In this document: positions 41,291 through 52,554 of the stretch, one piece after another
Position numbering within the stretch: the stretch's first letter is position 1
How the letters are laid out: the number at the start of each line of letters is the position of its first letter
Assembly: GCF_027744825.2 (NCBI RefSeq)
Contig: NW_026527058.1
Span: 62,001-126,000, forward strand
Source: Synchiropus splendidus
Lineage: Eukaryota; Chordata; Actinopteri; Syngnathiformes; Callionymidae
Length of the DNA: 64,000 nucleotides
Reading direction: 5' to 3'
The notes under the pieces: model-generated
Seen by the model: the letters and a program-made list of their open reading frames with translations, nothing else
Database searches by the model: none
What the model was told of the DNA's origin: nothing
Program-made: the position numbers and the translations under genes

Positions 41291-43030
41291 GCCCCTCATA
41301 CATAGAGTGTTCCTCAGAAGATGCAAATTTCACCTGCCACTATAGCAGAAAGGGTCTTTGTACTGGGTGCAGAACTAATTCAACCTGTCTAAAGTGATTT
41401 AACAGAGTTATGAACACTTATTTTCGACGATCTGTAAACCACCTTTTCTTTGGCTGACAATGCGTTTTATGCACTGTTCACTCACTGCTCATGTATGCTT
41501 GAGATAATGAAATTTTTTTCCTGCAACTAAAGGAAAAACACTCTTTCTAGTATAATTAACACCACCACCAACACCAAGATTTCTGAACTGTATTTCACGG
41601 GGTTATAACGTTTTTTTTTTCCTGCTCAGCCTCTCTCGGGCTGAAAACGCGTTTTCTGCCCTGTTCACCCACTGCTCAGAATAGTCTCAGAACATGAAAA
41701 TATCACCTGCAACTATAGGAAAAACATTCTTCCTGGTATATTCAACAGTAAACCTACATTTCTGACATGTTTTTAGAGGGTTATCAAAAATTAAATTTTT
41801 GCCGGTCCGAAAACGCATTTTACGCACTGTTCACTCACTGCTGAGCGATTCCTCAGAAGATGAAAATTTGACCTGCCACTTTAGCAGAAAAGGTATTTCT
41901 CCTGGGTGCAGAACTAATTCAACCTGTCTGAAGTGACTGAAGAGAGCAATCAACATTTTTATTTGTGTCGGTCTTTAAACCACCTTTTTTTGGCCGAAAA
42001 CGCGTTTTACGCACCGTTCACTCACTGCTCACGGATGCCTGAGATCATGAAAATTTCTCCTGCAACTATAGGAAAAACTCTCTATCTAGTATAATTAACA
42101 CGAATCCTACATTTCTGAACAAAATTTCAGGGGGTTATCAACTTTTTTTTTTTTTTCCTGGTCAGAAACCGAGCTTCTCTCGGCCTGAAAAGGCTTTTTC
42201 TGCTCTGTTCACTCTCATCGATGCCAAAGAACATGAAAATTTCACCTGACTCTATAGCAGAAGGCGTCTTTCTTGGAGCTGCAGAACTAATTCAACCACT
42301 CAGAGTGGTTTCAGAGAGTTATCAACATTTTTATCGTTGTTGGTCTGAAAACCACAATCACTCGGGCTGAGAACGCGTTTTCTGCACCGTGCACTCACTT
42401 ATCAGAATAGACTCCGAACATAAAAATGTCTCCTGCAACTGTTACTGATTTCACTCTTTCGAGTATATTCAACACTAAACCTACATTTTGAACTGTTTTT
42501 AGAGGGTTATTAACATTTTTATCTTTGACTGTCCGAAACCCACTTTTTCACTCACTGATCAAAAGTGCCTCAGAACATGAAAATATCACCAGCAACTATA
42601 GGAAAAAAATACTTGCTAGTATATACAACACTAAACGTGTGTTTTTTGGGGGTAATCAACAATTTTATTTTTGCCAGTCCGAAACCCACTTTCTTTCTTG
42701 CTGAAAACTCTATATTATTATATTATATATATTATATTCTGTACTGTTCAGTCACTGCTCAGGGAAGCCTGAGAACATGAAAATTTATCCTGACTTCACA
42801 GCAGAAGCCTTCATTCTAGTAGCTGCAGGACTAATTCAACCTCAGAACTAATTCAAGTGGTTTCAGAGAGTTATCAAGATTTCTATTTTTGTTGGTCTGA
42901 AAACCACAGTCCCTCCGGCTGAAAACATGTTTTCTGCGCTGTTCACTCACTGCTTAGAGGGGTGACTTAGAATATGAGAATTTCACCTACAGCTATAGGA
43001 GAAACACTCTTTCTAGTATATTCAACACTA
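41291..43030 (+). repeat. Satellite-like array 3 (about 9 units)
   Basis: Plus-oriented monomers with ACGCGTTTT-type centres at about 41466, 41649, 41815, 42003, 42190 (degraded), 42377, 42700 (split by a TATTATATTATA insertion) and 42930. A and B subtypes alternate for most of its length. It ends at ACGAATAGGGCGCTGCGAC (43038), the shared junction to the DIRS-like block. Confidence 0.9.
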
Positions 43031-43337
43031 AACCTCGACGAATAGGGCGCTGCGACTGGCCTACAAGCAGCTGAACCGTTCCACATTTCCTGCTTCCAAG
43101 CCATGGGATGAGTTTGACGAGAGCCAGCCGCTGCTATGAGGTTGATCTGGAGACTCTGTTCCCAGAGTTAGCTGAGTTCCGTGTGGTGGAGTCAAGCACA
43201 TCCGCTGCCCGTTGTATCGAAGTTGAGCTCTCTCTCCACCGCCATCTCAAGAATCATCCCACTTCACTAACGGCCCGCTGGCGTTGAATGGCGAGACTAC
43301 ACACAGGGCACGACCGCGTGTTGTCTGCCCATAACTG
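43031..43337 (+). mobile_element. DIRS-like block, interrupted by the LINE
   Basis: Matches 6190-6480 and the complement of 15330-15660 and 56000-56280. It reads up to TTGTCTGCCCATAACTG and then the LINE begins; the missing continuation GGAAGATATCCGGACTATTC follows the LINE at 46464. The LINE thus sits at one point inside the block. Confidence 0.7.
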
Positions 43338-43358
43338 CAGGTAAGAGGTAATGCTGAC

Positions 43359-43369
43359 AAGATGGCGCC
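43359..43369 (+). promoter_or_regulatory. YY1-like motif at the LINE 5' end
   Basis: AAGATGGCGCC lies at the very start of the LINE and overlaps the first ATG (43362). The core AAGATGGCG is the YY1 binding consensus, and LINE-1 promoters use the same position to define transcription start. Function here is an inference. Confidence 0.4.
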
Positions 43370-44286
43370 GACGAAGGCTGACCTGGAATTATCGTGCATG
43401 TTATTTTGTTTATTTTTGTGTTTTGATGGAGCATCTGCGTGTTTTTACACACGAGATCAGTTGATGAACATCAGGGCTCTGACTCCGTCTGACTTACTAC
43501 CAGTATTTGTGGTGTCAGTTACGGAGTTAGTTCATCTTTTGGCTGGGCGGAAGAAACTGAGGAGGAGAGGGAAACGTGCCGGTGCACTCGTTCGCCTTCG
43601 TCGAAGAGGATCGCGCACTCCGCTTCCCGGGATAATCCTCTCCAACGTCCGGTCGCTCAGCAATAAGATGGATGAACTGGCGCTGATGTTGAGACGGAAC
43701 AGAGACTTCTCCTCCTCTTGTGTTTTGTGTTTCACGGAGACGTGGTTGAGCGATCTCATCCCGGACACTGCGCTTCATCTGGAGGGTTTCCAGCTTCACC
43801 GCGCGGACCGGGTTCAGGAGCTGGTGTACGGACGTGACGGTGATCTTTCAGCACTGCTCTCCCTCTCTGGAATGTCTGATCGTGAACTGTAAGCCGTTTT
43901 ACTCCCCACGTGAGTTCGCTTCATTCATTCTGGCTCCCATATATATCCCGCCCAGCGCGAATGTACGTGAGGCTCAGAGTGCGCTCGCGGATCAGGTTCT
44001 GCATGTGGAGCGAACTTTCCCGGACTCTCCTGTGATTGTGCTTGGTGACTTCAACAAGGCGACTCTGAGTGAGGAGCTTCCCAGGTACAGGCAGGTTGTA
44101 AAATGTTCCACCAGAGAGCAGAGCGTGCTGGATCACTGTTACTCATCGCTCCGCAACTCTTATACCGCCCTCCCTCGAGCTGCACTGGGTCTCTCTGAAC
44201 ACTTGATGGTTCATCTTGTTCCTACATACAAGCAGAAGCTGAAGCTGGCAAAGCCTGTTGTGAGGCATGAAGATCTGGACAAGTGA
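43362..44286 (+). pseudogene. LINE endonuclease (APE type), internal deletion
   Basis: Nicks target DNA for target-primed reverse transcription. The ATG at 43362 starts MAPTKADLELSC. Motifs: LPGIILSNVRSLSNKMDEL (Asn), LCFTETWLSD (Glu), then at about 43825 a deletion and frame change remove the middle block. The second frame 43834-44286 has FYSPREFASFILAPIYIPP, VIVLGDFNKATL (DFN) and LDHCYSS; the terminal block reads GLSEHLMVHL, where this family normally has SDH, so a catalytic Asp is Glu here. Confidence 0.82.
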
Positions 44287-46297
44287 AGCTAAAGAGGAGC
44301 TGCAGTCTTGCATGGAGACCACAGACTGGGAAGTGTTCAGGGCTGCCACCAACAATCTGGATGAGTATACAGACACTGTGACTTCATGGATCAGCTACTG
44401 TGAAGAGTGCATAGTTCCAACCCGCACCAAGGTGAGTTATGCAAATGACAAACCTTGGTTCACAACTAAACTCAACCAGATCTGACAGGAGAAGGTGGCA
44501 GCTCGCAAGAGTGGGGGCAGGAACTGCTACAAAGAGATGAAGTATCGGTTTCAGAGGGAGCTGAAGAAAGCTAAGGCCGCATACTCTGACAAACTAACGC
44601 AGCAGTTCTCAGCCAATGACTCGGCTGTGGTGTGGAGAGGGCTCAAGGTGCCCACTAACTACAAGCCACGTGCCCCCCACACTCTGAACAACCTCGCTCT
44701 TGCACAGGACTTGAACAACTTCTATTGTCGCTTTGAGCAGCCCTTTTGCACCAACACCTCTGCGGTCTCTCCAGCCCCATGTTCCACTTTACAACAAAGG
44801 ACTATGCTGTCTCTTAGTGACACAACTAAGATGAACGATGTCACTGAGACAGCAAAGTCGATCACAGACACTTTTGATGAGCCACCCCCTCACCTCCCCC
44901 CTCTTCCTCTTTCTCTTGACATCATGGAGCAGGACGTGCGCACTCAGTTCAGGAGGCTGAACCTTCAGAAGGCGGCGGGTCCGGACAGAGTTTCCCCTGC
45001 CATCCTGAGGCATTGTGCTGCTGAGCTGGCTCCAGTGTTCACGGACATCTTCAATGCTTCCTTGGTGTCCTGTCATGTACCTGCCTGCTTTAAGTCCACC
45101 ACTATCAGCCCGGTTCCCAAGAAGGCCAGGATCACAGGACTGAATGACTACAGACCGGTGGCACTGACGTCTGTGGTCATGAAGTCCTTTGAGTGCCTGG
45201 TTCTGTCCCACCTGAAATCTATCACTGCTTCTCACCTGCACTCATTGCAGTTTGGCTACAGAGCCAACAGATCTGCGGACGATGCAGTGAACCAGGCCCT
45301 TCATTTCGTTCTGGAGCATCTGGACTGCCCAGGAACCTATGCCAGGATCCTGTTTGTGGACTTCAGCTCTGCCTTTAACACAATTCTTCCAGCTCTGCTT
45401 GAAGACAAGCTTGGCCAGCTGGACGTGCCTGACTCCCTCTGCAGATGGATTACAGACTTCCTGACCAGCCGAAGTCAGCGTGTGAGGCTGGGGACGACTG
45501 TCTCCGACACTCGGACCCTCAACATCGGGTCTCCTCAGGGCTGTGTTCTCTCACCATGGCTCTTCTCTCTGTACACTAACTGCTGCACCTCCAGCCACGA
45601 GTCCGTGAAGCTGATCAAGTTTGCGGATGACACCACCATCATTGGGCTCATCTAAGATGGAGATGAGTCGGCTTACAGGAGGGAGGTGGAGCGGCTAGTG
45701 TCCTGGTGCAGCCACAACAACCTGGAGCTCAATGCCCAGAAGACAGTGGAGGTGGTCATAGACTTCAGGAGAGTCACAGTTTCTCGGTCCCCTCTCATGT
45801 TGGCTGGTTTACCTATTCCTATTGTGGACTCCTTCTACTTCCTGGGAACCACCATCAATGAGGACCTCAAATGGGAGCCAACCATCAGGTCCCTCATCAG
45901 GAAGGCCCAGCAGAGAATGTTCTTTCTGAGGCAGGTACGGAAACTACGACTGCCGACGAAGTTGCTGGTGGAGTTCTATACGGCCATCGTCCAGTCCATC
46001 CTCACCTCCTCTATCACCGTCTGGTACAACAGCACCACCTCCAGGGACAAGAGCCAACTGCAGCGCATCGTACGTTCTGCTGAGAAGGTGATCGGTTGCA
46101 GCCTGCCACCTCTTCAGGACCTGTATGCCTCTAGGACCCAGAGACGTGCAGGTCGGATCAGAGCCGACCCTTCTCACCCTGGACATGGACTGTTTGTTCC
46201 TCTTCCCTCTGGCAGGAGGCTACGGTCCATCCCGGCCAGAAACTCCCGTCACAGGAACAGCTTCTTCCCCTCGGCCATCAGACTGTTAAATTTGTGA
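44267..46297 (+). pseudogene. LINE reverse transcriptase, two in-frame stops
   Basis: One continuous frame interrupted only by TGA at 44483-44485 and TAA at 45653-45655. Blocks: KAAGPDRVSPAILR, ITGLNDYRPVALTSVVMKSFE, LQFGYRANRSADDAV, ILFVDFSSAFNTI (first catalytic Asp), GSPQGCVLSPWLFSLYTN, KFADDTTIIGLI (FADD box intact), HNNLELNAQKT and thumb FYFLGTTINEDLKWEP. The C-terminus ends HRNSFFPSAIRLLNL at 46294. A one-base shift near 44270 separates it from the endonuclease. With two stops only, this is one of the better-preserved genes in the window. Confidence 0.9.
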
Positions 46298-46421
46298 ACA
46301 GCCTTGTTGTTATGTTATTCTATTTATTTTATTTTATTTTATTTTATTTGTTTTTTGTTGCACTTTATTCCAAGGCACTTTCCTAGTCAGTGGGCTCCCC
46401 ACTGACCATGGCAATAAATCT

Positions 46422-46464
46422 CATTCTGATTCTGATTCTGATTCTGATTCTGATTCTGATTCTG
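46422..46464 (+). repeat. (ATTCTG)n tail of the LINE
   Basis: About seven units of TGATTC. It marks the LINE 3' terminus and directly joins the DIRS-like sequence. Confidence 0.85.
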
Positions 46465-46549
46465 GAAGATATCCGGACTATTCCCGGCGCAGTTCTGACA
46501 CTCCGGTGGCACTAGCACTACACGTGGTCAGGTAAGGAGTTTACTGCTT

Positions 46550-47960
46550 AGGTGGAGGGTTTGGAATTGTGGCGCTGTGTTCCCTCTCACTCAGAAGTCG
46601 TGCGCGATTTGCGATGCGCGATACCCCCGCCCCTTGAGCTTGACTTCTCCCCTGAGGAGTGACCATCCTAGCATCGCGCAGTGGAATGGTGTCAACGCAG
46701 TCGGCAACCAGCACATAGCGCTTGAGAAGATCATCGCGCTCTTTATGAGCTCCATGGACAGACTCATCCATCGCAGAACCTCTCTCACTCCACCAGAGAT
46801 TTTGGAGATCCAACAGCCCGTTGGCGTGGTGCTCTGCTCGCGGCGCCTCCTCCACACACAGCCGCCGCCCAGGTGGAACACTGTCGCTGGTCGAAGGGGC
46901 GGGGTGAGCCCAGCCATCTGGATCGTAGCTGCACTGATCCTCGCAGCTCCTCTTGGAGAGACCAGTCGGCTGCTCTCACCTCCGCTCCCTCCAAAAGCCT
47001 ACAAATAAATCATTGTATATAAAATAAAAAATAAGCTGCATTACATTCGTATCGGGTCTGTTTCCTGTCTGCCCAAAATTAGGGCTTATCACCGCCAAGT
47101 TCACCTCCGGTTCCAGTCAGTGCGAACTCCGGCTTCAAAAATGTGTTTTTGTTTGACGTTGTCTCAGGAGACGGGGAGGTTTCAGGAGCCAAGAAGTTAT
47201 GTTTTTCCTTAGCTTCTCCACAATTAGAAGCAGAGGTGTCAGATAACTCTTTCCACTCTCTCACGTTTCGTTCTAGCCAAAAGTCAGGGGAGTTTCAATT
47301 CTGCCATTAACTCTTCTTATTCCTCAGACTCGCCAGTTTTTAGCAGGGGTCGCCACAGGACTGTGAAAGCCACCACTTGAGAGGCTCTCACAGTAGGCGC
47401 TGCGTGCCAGACCTGCTCTGTTCTCAGCTCCCTCACGCGATGTCTGATGCGATGTCTGATGCGATGTCTGTCTGTGATTCTGTTCTCTGCAGCCCTCCAA
47501 ACCTCTCAGAGGCAAGCAGGACATCGTCCTGCCTAGTCATCTCTTTCTGAGATTGGGCCGGTCCCTCGGGTGTCCATCTCAGAAGAATTGCTGTGTCAGA
47601 TCAAGGTACAATACAAGTTTGGTGGCCCTACTTCCTCTGATGGCTCAGCTGAAAAAAGCAAGTCTGTTTTTGAACAACCAGCGGGACTTGAAGTGCCCAG
47701 AGGAGTGGGCGCTGTGCACCGACGACCCTGTCATCCTGGACCCTACCCAGAGTCCTCTCCTGTGGTCAGGTCGCCAGTCTTGAAAGAGTATCTTCTGAAT
47801 TGAAAGCGCCTGTCTCCTCACCTGCCCATATGGATCGAGAAGATATTCGGTCATTGACACGTCTTTCAGATTCACAGTCAACCCCGAGGTTCTGCGACAC
47901 CACGTGGACCTGGGTGAACTCAGAGAACCAGCTGTCGTGTCTGATGGAGGAGGACCGCGC
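46550..47960 (+). pseudogene. DIRS-like gag-region and pre-RT protein (coding frame unresolved)
   Basis: This block is conserved in seven places of the window, but open frames on both strands compete and none is clearly selected. The frame starting at 46577 stays open for 143 codons (MFPLTQKSCAICDARYPRP...) and is matched at 6576 and, with breaks, elsewhere. A short CGATGTCTGATG minisatellite lies at 47440-47475. From 47800 on, the frame reads MKAPVSSPAHMDREDI, STPRFCDTTWTWVNSENQ and continues directly into RT. A gag role is inferred from order only. Confidence 0.4.
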
Positions 47961-48530
47961 TCTCCTGTCAAAGGAAGTAATTGTACGAGTGGCAAAGCGA
48001 TCCAGATACGCTAGGTTTTACTCCAGGTACTTTCTAGGACCCAAAAAGACACAGTGGAGACATGTTCTGCACCTCAGTCTCCTCAACCAATTCATGACCA
48101 GATAGCGGTTCCGGACCAGTAGGAGACTCCTGGAGTGCGTCAGAGTGTGAGAGTGGATGACCTCCATAGATCTTGCACACGCCTACTTCCACAACACAGT
48201 TTCTAGTGTCTTGTGCCTCGCACCTTCGCCAAGTGCATGAAGGCGGGGCTCGAACCACTAAGGAGACAGGGTGTGCGGATTCTGACGTACTTGGACTACT
48301 GGTTGATTCTAGCCAGGTCCAAACAGGAGTCATGAGCACACACCAGATTGGTGTTGGACCACATCGCGCGATTGAGGCAGGGGCCCACGCCTTGGTCTGC
48401 TCAACATGCGAGGTCTTCAGAAGTGGTTTCGCAGTCTGCACCCTCACCCGACTCCAGACCAAAGACCAGAAGACAAATCTCGAGTGTCGGGCCTGACCGG
48501 AGACTGAGTCCAGCATGACCCCCAGGAAAG
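47960..48530 (+). pseudogene. DIRS-like reverse transcriptase
   Basis: From the pre-RT protein the frame passes FYSRYFLGPKKTQW and HLSLLNQFMTR, ending in a stop (about 48104). In the next frame come TSIDLAHAYFHNTVSSV (first catalytic Asp in D-L-A-x-A-Y-F) and then a deletion. Text resumes in another frame with PLRRQGVRILTYLDYWLIL, where the expected YLDD box has lost its second Asp (YLDY). Then ARSKQES and further on APTPWSAQHARSSEV. The region between the first Asp and the box is lost in all copies seen here, so this is an inherited defect. Confidence 0.72.
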
Positions 48531-48564
48531 TCGTGCTCTGACTGGGACTCAGCGCGCTTTTCAG

Positions 48565-49200
48565 GATCCAACAATTCCTACAAGTCTTTACAGATGCATC
48601 TCTGTCCGGCGGGGGAGGCCACCTGGATCAGATCTGCGTCAGCGGGATCTGGAGCAGTTCCGAAGGTCGTCACATGAACCCGATGGAACTGTTGGCGGTT
48701 TTAGAGTGTTGGTGGCCCTTTCTCTCCATCTAATTGGGAACGACGTTATGGTGAGATCAGACAGCGCCACCACAGTGGCCTACATCAACCGTCAGGGTGG
48801 CGTGAGGTCGTCTGTGTCACACAACCTCGCCACAAAGATTTTTTCTCTGGGCTGATGTACATTTAGCCTCATTGAGGGCTCTGCCAGATTAATGGAGTTT
48901 ATCTCAGGAGATGGCAAACATGATCAGCGAGTTTTTCGGCCACCCAGTGGCTGATGTCTTTGCCAGCAGATAGAGCTTCAAATGTCCTCTCTGGTTCTCT
49001 CCCCGTAGATCTGATGACCTTCCACTGGATGTGGACGCCCTGGCTCATCCAAGGTGGCCAAAAGGCCTCCTGTATGCCTTTCCCCCTCCTTCCCTTAATC
49101 CAAACAGCCCCAGCTCCAGCTGGTATCCGGAGATGTGTCATATGCGGATCAAAGGCCACTGGGAGTTCCCTCCATCGAGGTCAGCGCTTCTGTAAACATC
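48565..49200 (+). pseudogene. DIRS-like RNase H and following domain
   Basis: LQVFTDASLSGGGGHLDQ (about 48580-48630; catalytic Asp in TDAS), then MNPMELLAVLECWWPF (Glu, about 48680) and after a stop and shift VRSDSATTVAYINRQGG (third acidic residue, about 48752). These are the conserved RNase H boxes of DIRS elements. Beyond, around 48960-49090, FKCPLWF, DDLPLDVDALAHPRWPKGLL and YAFPPLPL match the region that follows RNase H in the same class. Three or more frame changes. RNase H removes the RNA strand during reverse transcription. Confidence 0.75.
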
Positions 49201-49269
49201 AGGAACCCTGAGGTCTAGAACCACCCCGCAAGGTTTGGCTTCTCCAGGGTTAACAATCAGTCACTTGCC

Positions 49270-50300
49270 CCCTGATGTCCAATTGACTTTTCAGAACGTT
49301 TAAGCTCTGCCAACCCTCAGAGTATACAATGCTAATTGGACATGTTTCCCCGGTGGTGTGGAACCCAGTCAGCCTGTCCATTATCGGCAACTATTTCTCT
49401 CATCCTCTTGTTTCTGCAGCATCTGGTTAACCAAGGTCGGAGCAGCCCTACATTACGGGTTTATGTAGCAGCCCTTTCCATGCTACACAATGGTCTGGAC
49501 GGCCACCCCTTCAGCAAGCATCGTCAAGTGAGCCGTTTCATGAGATGAGTGAAAAGGCTTAGACCAACCTCAAGACCTTTATGTCATTACTGGGACCTGC
49601 AGCTGGTACTCAATTCACTCTCCGAAGCCCCTTTTGAGCCACTTGATCAGGCCTCCAAGGAGCTAGTAGCTCTTTTTCGATCAGCCCTGATTGCATCTCT
49701 TTTGGTGTCGATGACTCGGCGGTATCACTTAGACCCAACCCTGCCATCGCACCTAAATGTCTCTCTTCTTCTTCACAGGTCAGCACCTTATCAGTAAAGA
49801 CTTTCTGCCCTCCTCCCCATTCATACGAGCAGCGCTAAAAGCTTAACTGGATCGAGTCCAAACCTTCGGAAAGACGGACAGTCTGTGGGTGGCTCTCCCT
49901 GGTGGTAAGAAGGGGCAGGCGCTGTCCACTCACAGGTTTTCACATTGGCTTAGAATTGCCATCATGAAAGCCTATGAGACTGCGAAAAAACGGGCACCGG
50001 AATCCCTGAGAGCACACTTGACGAGATGCCTGGCAACATCTGTGGCTGCTTTCAAGGGAGTATCTCATGTCTCATGTCATTCTGTCTTCAGGAGCAGCCG
50101 AACCCTGCAAACCTTCGGCCCTCATTCACAGCACTGGCTCTGGGACACCAGTATCTGCTTCATTACAGTGCTGTGCAGAGTGCAGCGTCCCGAGATCCAC
50201 CGGATTCCTGCATGACTGTTTATTCATTTGTGAATAAACTCCCTCTTTCTTGCTCAGCTCAGACTAGAACCCTGACTGTAGCTGCTCAGTAAATGTTTTC
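49270..50300 (+). pseudogene. Tyrosine recombinase YR1, DIRS-like
   Basis: The N-terminal core-binding part reads HLVNQGRSSPTLRVYVAALS (about 49420-49480), SKHRQVSRFMR, then after an in-frame TGA (49546) VKRLRPTSRP, WDLQLVLNSLSEAPFEPLD. The box I Arg region is damaged by a deletion after ALIASLL. Text then resumes in changing frames: GVDDSAV, APKCLSSS. The frame from 49889 gives WVALPGGKKGQALSTHRFSH and SLRAHLTRC with the HxxR box (His at about 50015). The Tyr box region follows in a damaged form (50080-50120). Mechanistically such enzymes join a circular element copy into DNA without target duplication. Inactive. Confidence 0.75.
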
Positions 50301-50520
50301 CCTATAGGTTTGGAGGACTGTTAATGCCACTTTCTATTTCAGCCGCAGAGTGGCTAAACGAGGGCAACGCAGTTCCTGCTGATCCACAGTGTAGGGTACA
50401 CACCATATATGAGGGGTTGTAAACGCCACCTTCTATATCAGCTTAAGGTGACAAAGATGAGGCGGCAGCTCCTGCCACCCAGAGTGTAAAATTACACTCT
50501 ATGTATGAGGGGTTGTTAAT
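50300..50520 (+). repeat. ~95-bp tandem tail repeats, right composite
   Basis: Counterparts of 8163-8400: starts at about 50309, 50405 and 50500 share GGGGTTGTTAA or GACTGTTAATGCCAC words. Both loci keep the same three-unit order, so the tandem structure predates the duplication. Confidence 0.55.
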
Positions 50521-51000
50521 GCTACATCTTCACAACCCATTCATTAATTCATTCACGCTGGATAGACCCTGGGCGTGGCGGTTGCATAAGAAGTCTCATA
50601 GGCCGGTCCCGTGTGAGGCCCTGGCCATCGGAGATATTGACAGGACCATGGGCACACCACCTTCCGTCATACCAAAGCAACATCGCCGGTGACATTACAG
50701 GCGGTTCAGTGCAGTAAAACGTGCATCTCCTTGAAGGCTGTCTGCAAAGGAGCCAGCGGTGCCAGTCAGACGTCCGGTATGGATGGCCATGGTAATTGCT
50801 CATGGTTCTCAGGTCAGGCCACATTGCAAGGCTGGGGTTTAAGCTTTGTGGTCAAGATGACCTCATAGGTGTTCCAGAGTCCCGGGAGGTGTTCTGGACT
50901 GCGTAACTCTGCCACCTGTGCTCACACACACACTCACACAAGGGTGTGCTGCAACCAGTTCATGTCCTGCAAACAGTCCTGCAGCAGGGGGCTACTTCAA
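50521..51000 (+). other. DIRS-like non-coding tail
   Basis: Matches 8400-8780 and, inverted, part of 40800-41290. Stops in all frames. It contains a CACACACACTCACACAAGGGTG run and no further recognisable feature. Confidence 0.5.
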
Positions 51001-51640
51001 GGCTAGCAGGTGGTCCTAAATGCTAAATCACCCTCAACACTCAAAGCATGTAATGCTAAATGGGTGTGGACTGTTGTCCGTTGCTAGTCCAGTTCATGCA
51101 GGGATCTCGAAGACTCAGACCTATCTCCAGACGCATCTGCCCCTATTGGGATCTTCAATTGGTATATAATACTCTCTCTGAAGCTCCCTTCAAGCCCCTT
51201 GATCAGGCTCCTTTGGAGCAGCTCTCCTCCTAGGCCTGGCCTCCATCAGGAGGGTTTGGAGAACTATGTGCCTTCTCGATTAGTCTTTTTTCACAAATTT
51301 CTTTGTGCCAAGGTCAGCAATTTTTCAGTGAAGGCTTTCTGTCTTACCCGCCACCCGGATGAGAATCACTGGCGCTTGCAGTGAGAGCCTTCAGGAAAAC
51401 AGATAAGCTGTGGGTGTCTCTGGCAGGTGGTAAAAAGGGACAACATCCATAGCTGCCATCAGAGGAGTTTCCTTGGCAGAAACCTGCCAAGCAGCCTCCT
51501 CGGCTTCTGCCTCATCTTTTGCAGATTTCTATTTGTCTGACGGAGCACCTTCTTCTTTGCCTCACGTTGTCCTGTTTACAGGTGCTTCCAGCAGCTCTGG
51601 ACAATAGATGAGAGAATCGCTCTCTTTGGCAGCGCTTTGT
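51001..51640 (+). pseudogene. Second tyrosine recombinase YR2, DIRS-like
   Basis: After a deletion in the N-terminal part (about 51020-51080) frames give SLKLPSSPLIRLLW and, in another frame, FGELC/ENYVPS around the box I Arg region (about 51240-51280). Then come AVRAFRKTDKLWVSLAGG (about 51385-51435), and ETCQAASSASASSFADFYLS with the Tyr box (about 51480-51540; Tyr in ADFYLSD) followed by SLPHVVLFTGAS. The HxxR His is lost by a deletion around 51445. It ends with TAG near 51605. YR1 and YR2 differ clearly in sequence, so they are not a recent duplication. Confidence 0.7.
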
Positions 51641-52550
51641 CATGGGCCAAACGTGTCTCCACTGGCGAGTTCTCCCTCCAAATATGGACGGTTATTAGTG
51701 CCTAGTTCTTCCACGTTGGGCTCAAACTAGTGCTGTGGCCATGGGATGGCGTCAGGTTCCCCTGTGTAGTCGCCGGAGCAGGGAAGTACCTGGTTTGGCA
51801 ACAAGAGGGCCCCAGGGGGACACCCATACCCGCTGTATGGAGGGTTACTCGTGAAACTTCACTACATTCGGACTAACAACATTTTGCGCGACCTTGGGGG
51901 TGAGGTCATTGCCGTAAGACATCGAGTAGGCCGGACTGGCGTGAGACCTGGCATTTGGAGATAGCAGCAGGTCTCTTGGCACGCCACCCCTCTGTGATTA
52001 GAGACAGGCCACCGGTGAATCTTCACCTAATTTGGTGACGCTTCTCCTGCGCACTTATCCGCAGTGTTGCTCCCCACACAAGGTCCAGCTCCAATCATTA
52101 AGGCGTCTGGACGTTGTAGTTCTTTCCTGTTTGCACTCCGCATTGTTTATCTCAGGACAGTCTATGTGGTGAGGATTCTCTCTCCACCTAGTCAAGTTGA
52201 CCTGCCTGGCGAACCTGGAGTTACGGGCGGAGCCCCGACTAGCGCATCTCCACATTAGCCAAAGGTTCTCCCATCTCTGCTACACCCGGACTTCAGTCAT
52301 TGATGGATGGGAGAAGCGACGGAGCAATCCAGCTGGGTCACACAAGGTTCCTGGTGGGGGTGCATCCATCGCCATGTGGTCTCCTCTTCTGTACGGTCAA
52401 GTTCTTGGCCAGAGGGAGAGACCAGCAGGCGAAGCAAGGGCTTTGCCTCCTGATCTCAATATTCCTTCCATTTCTCCTACACTCGGACTACGGTCAAAGA
52501 GAGATGGAAATAAGGAACGATTGAAAGCAGATAAAGAGAAGATAAAGGGC
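51641..52550 (+). other. Tail between YR2 and array 4
   Basis: GC-rich, stop-rich sequence. The last 230 bases (52320-52550) match 9240-9470. 51640-52260 is not found elsewhere in the window and shows no motif that I recognise. Confidence 0.4.
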
Positions 52551-52554
52551 AGAT

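Larger units (their letters stand above)
43338..46464 (+). mobile_element. LINE (L2/CR1-group, fish), nearly full length
   Basis: The element contains an APE-type endonuclease and RT, and ends with AATAAA (46413) and a six-base repeat tail (ATTCTG)n at 46422-46464. Its 5' end begins AGGTAAGAGGTAATGCTGACAAGATGGCGCC. Clear target duplications are not seen, as is usual in this group. About 3.1 kb; a deletion in the endonuclease and three or four further lesions inactivate it. It lies inside a DIRS-like block, so it came later. Confidence 0.9.
46465..52550 (+). mobile_element. DIRS-like element, best copy (gag region, RT, RNase H, two YR)
   Basis: Order on plus: gag-region-like block (46465-47000), leader (47000-47440), pre-RT protein (47440-47960), RT (47960-48340), RNase H (48565-49200), YR1 (49270-50300), tandem tail repeats (50300-50520), non-coding tail (50520-51000), YR2 (51000-51640), and a further tail (51640-52550) before array 4. 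RT+RNase H followed by a tyrosine recombinase, with no DDE integrase or LTR, identifies a DIRS-type element. Broken by many stops. Confidence 0.75.

Noticed and set aside
44789..45241. 150-codon minus-strand frame
   Set aside because: Antisense of the LINE RT.
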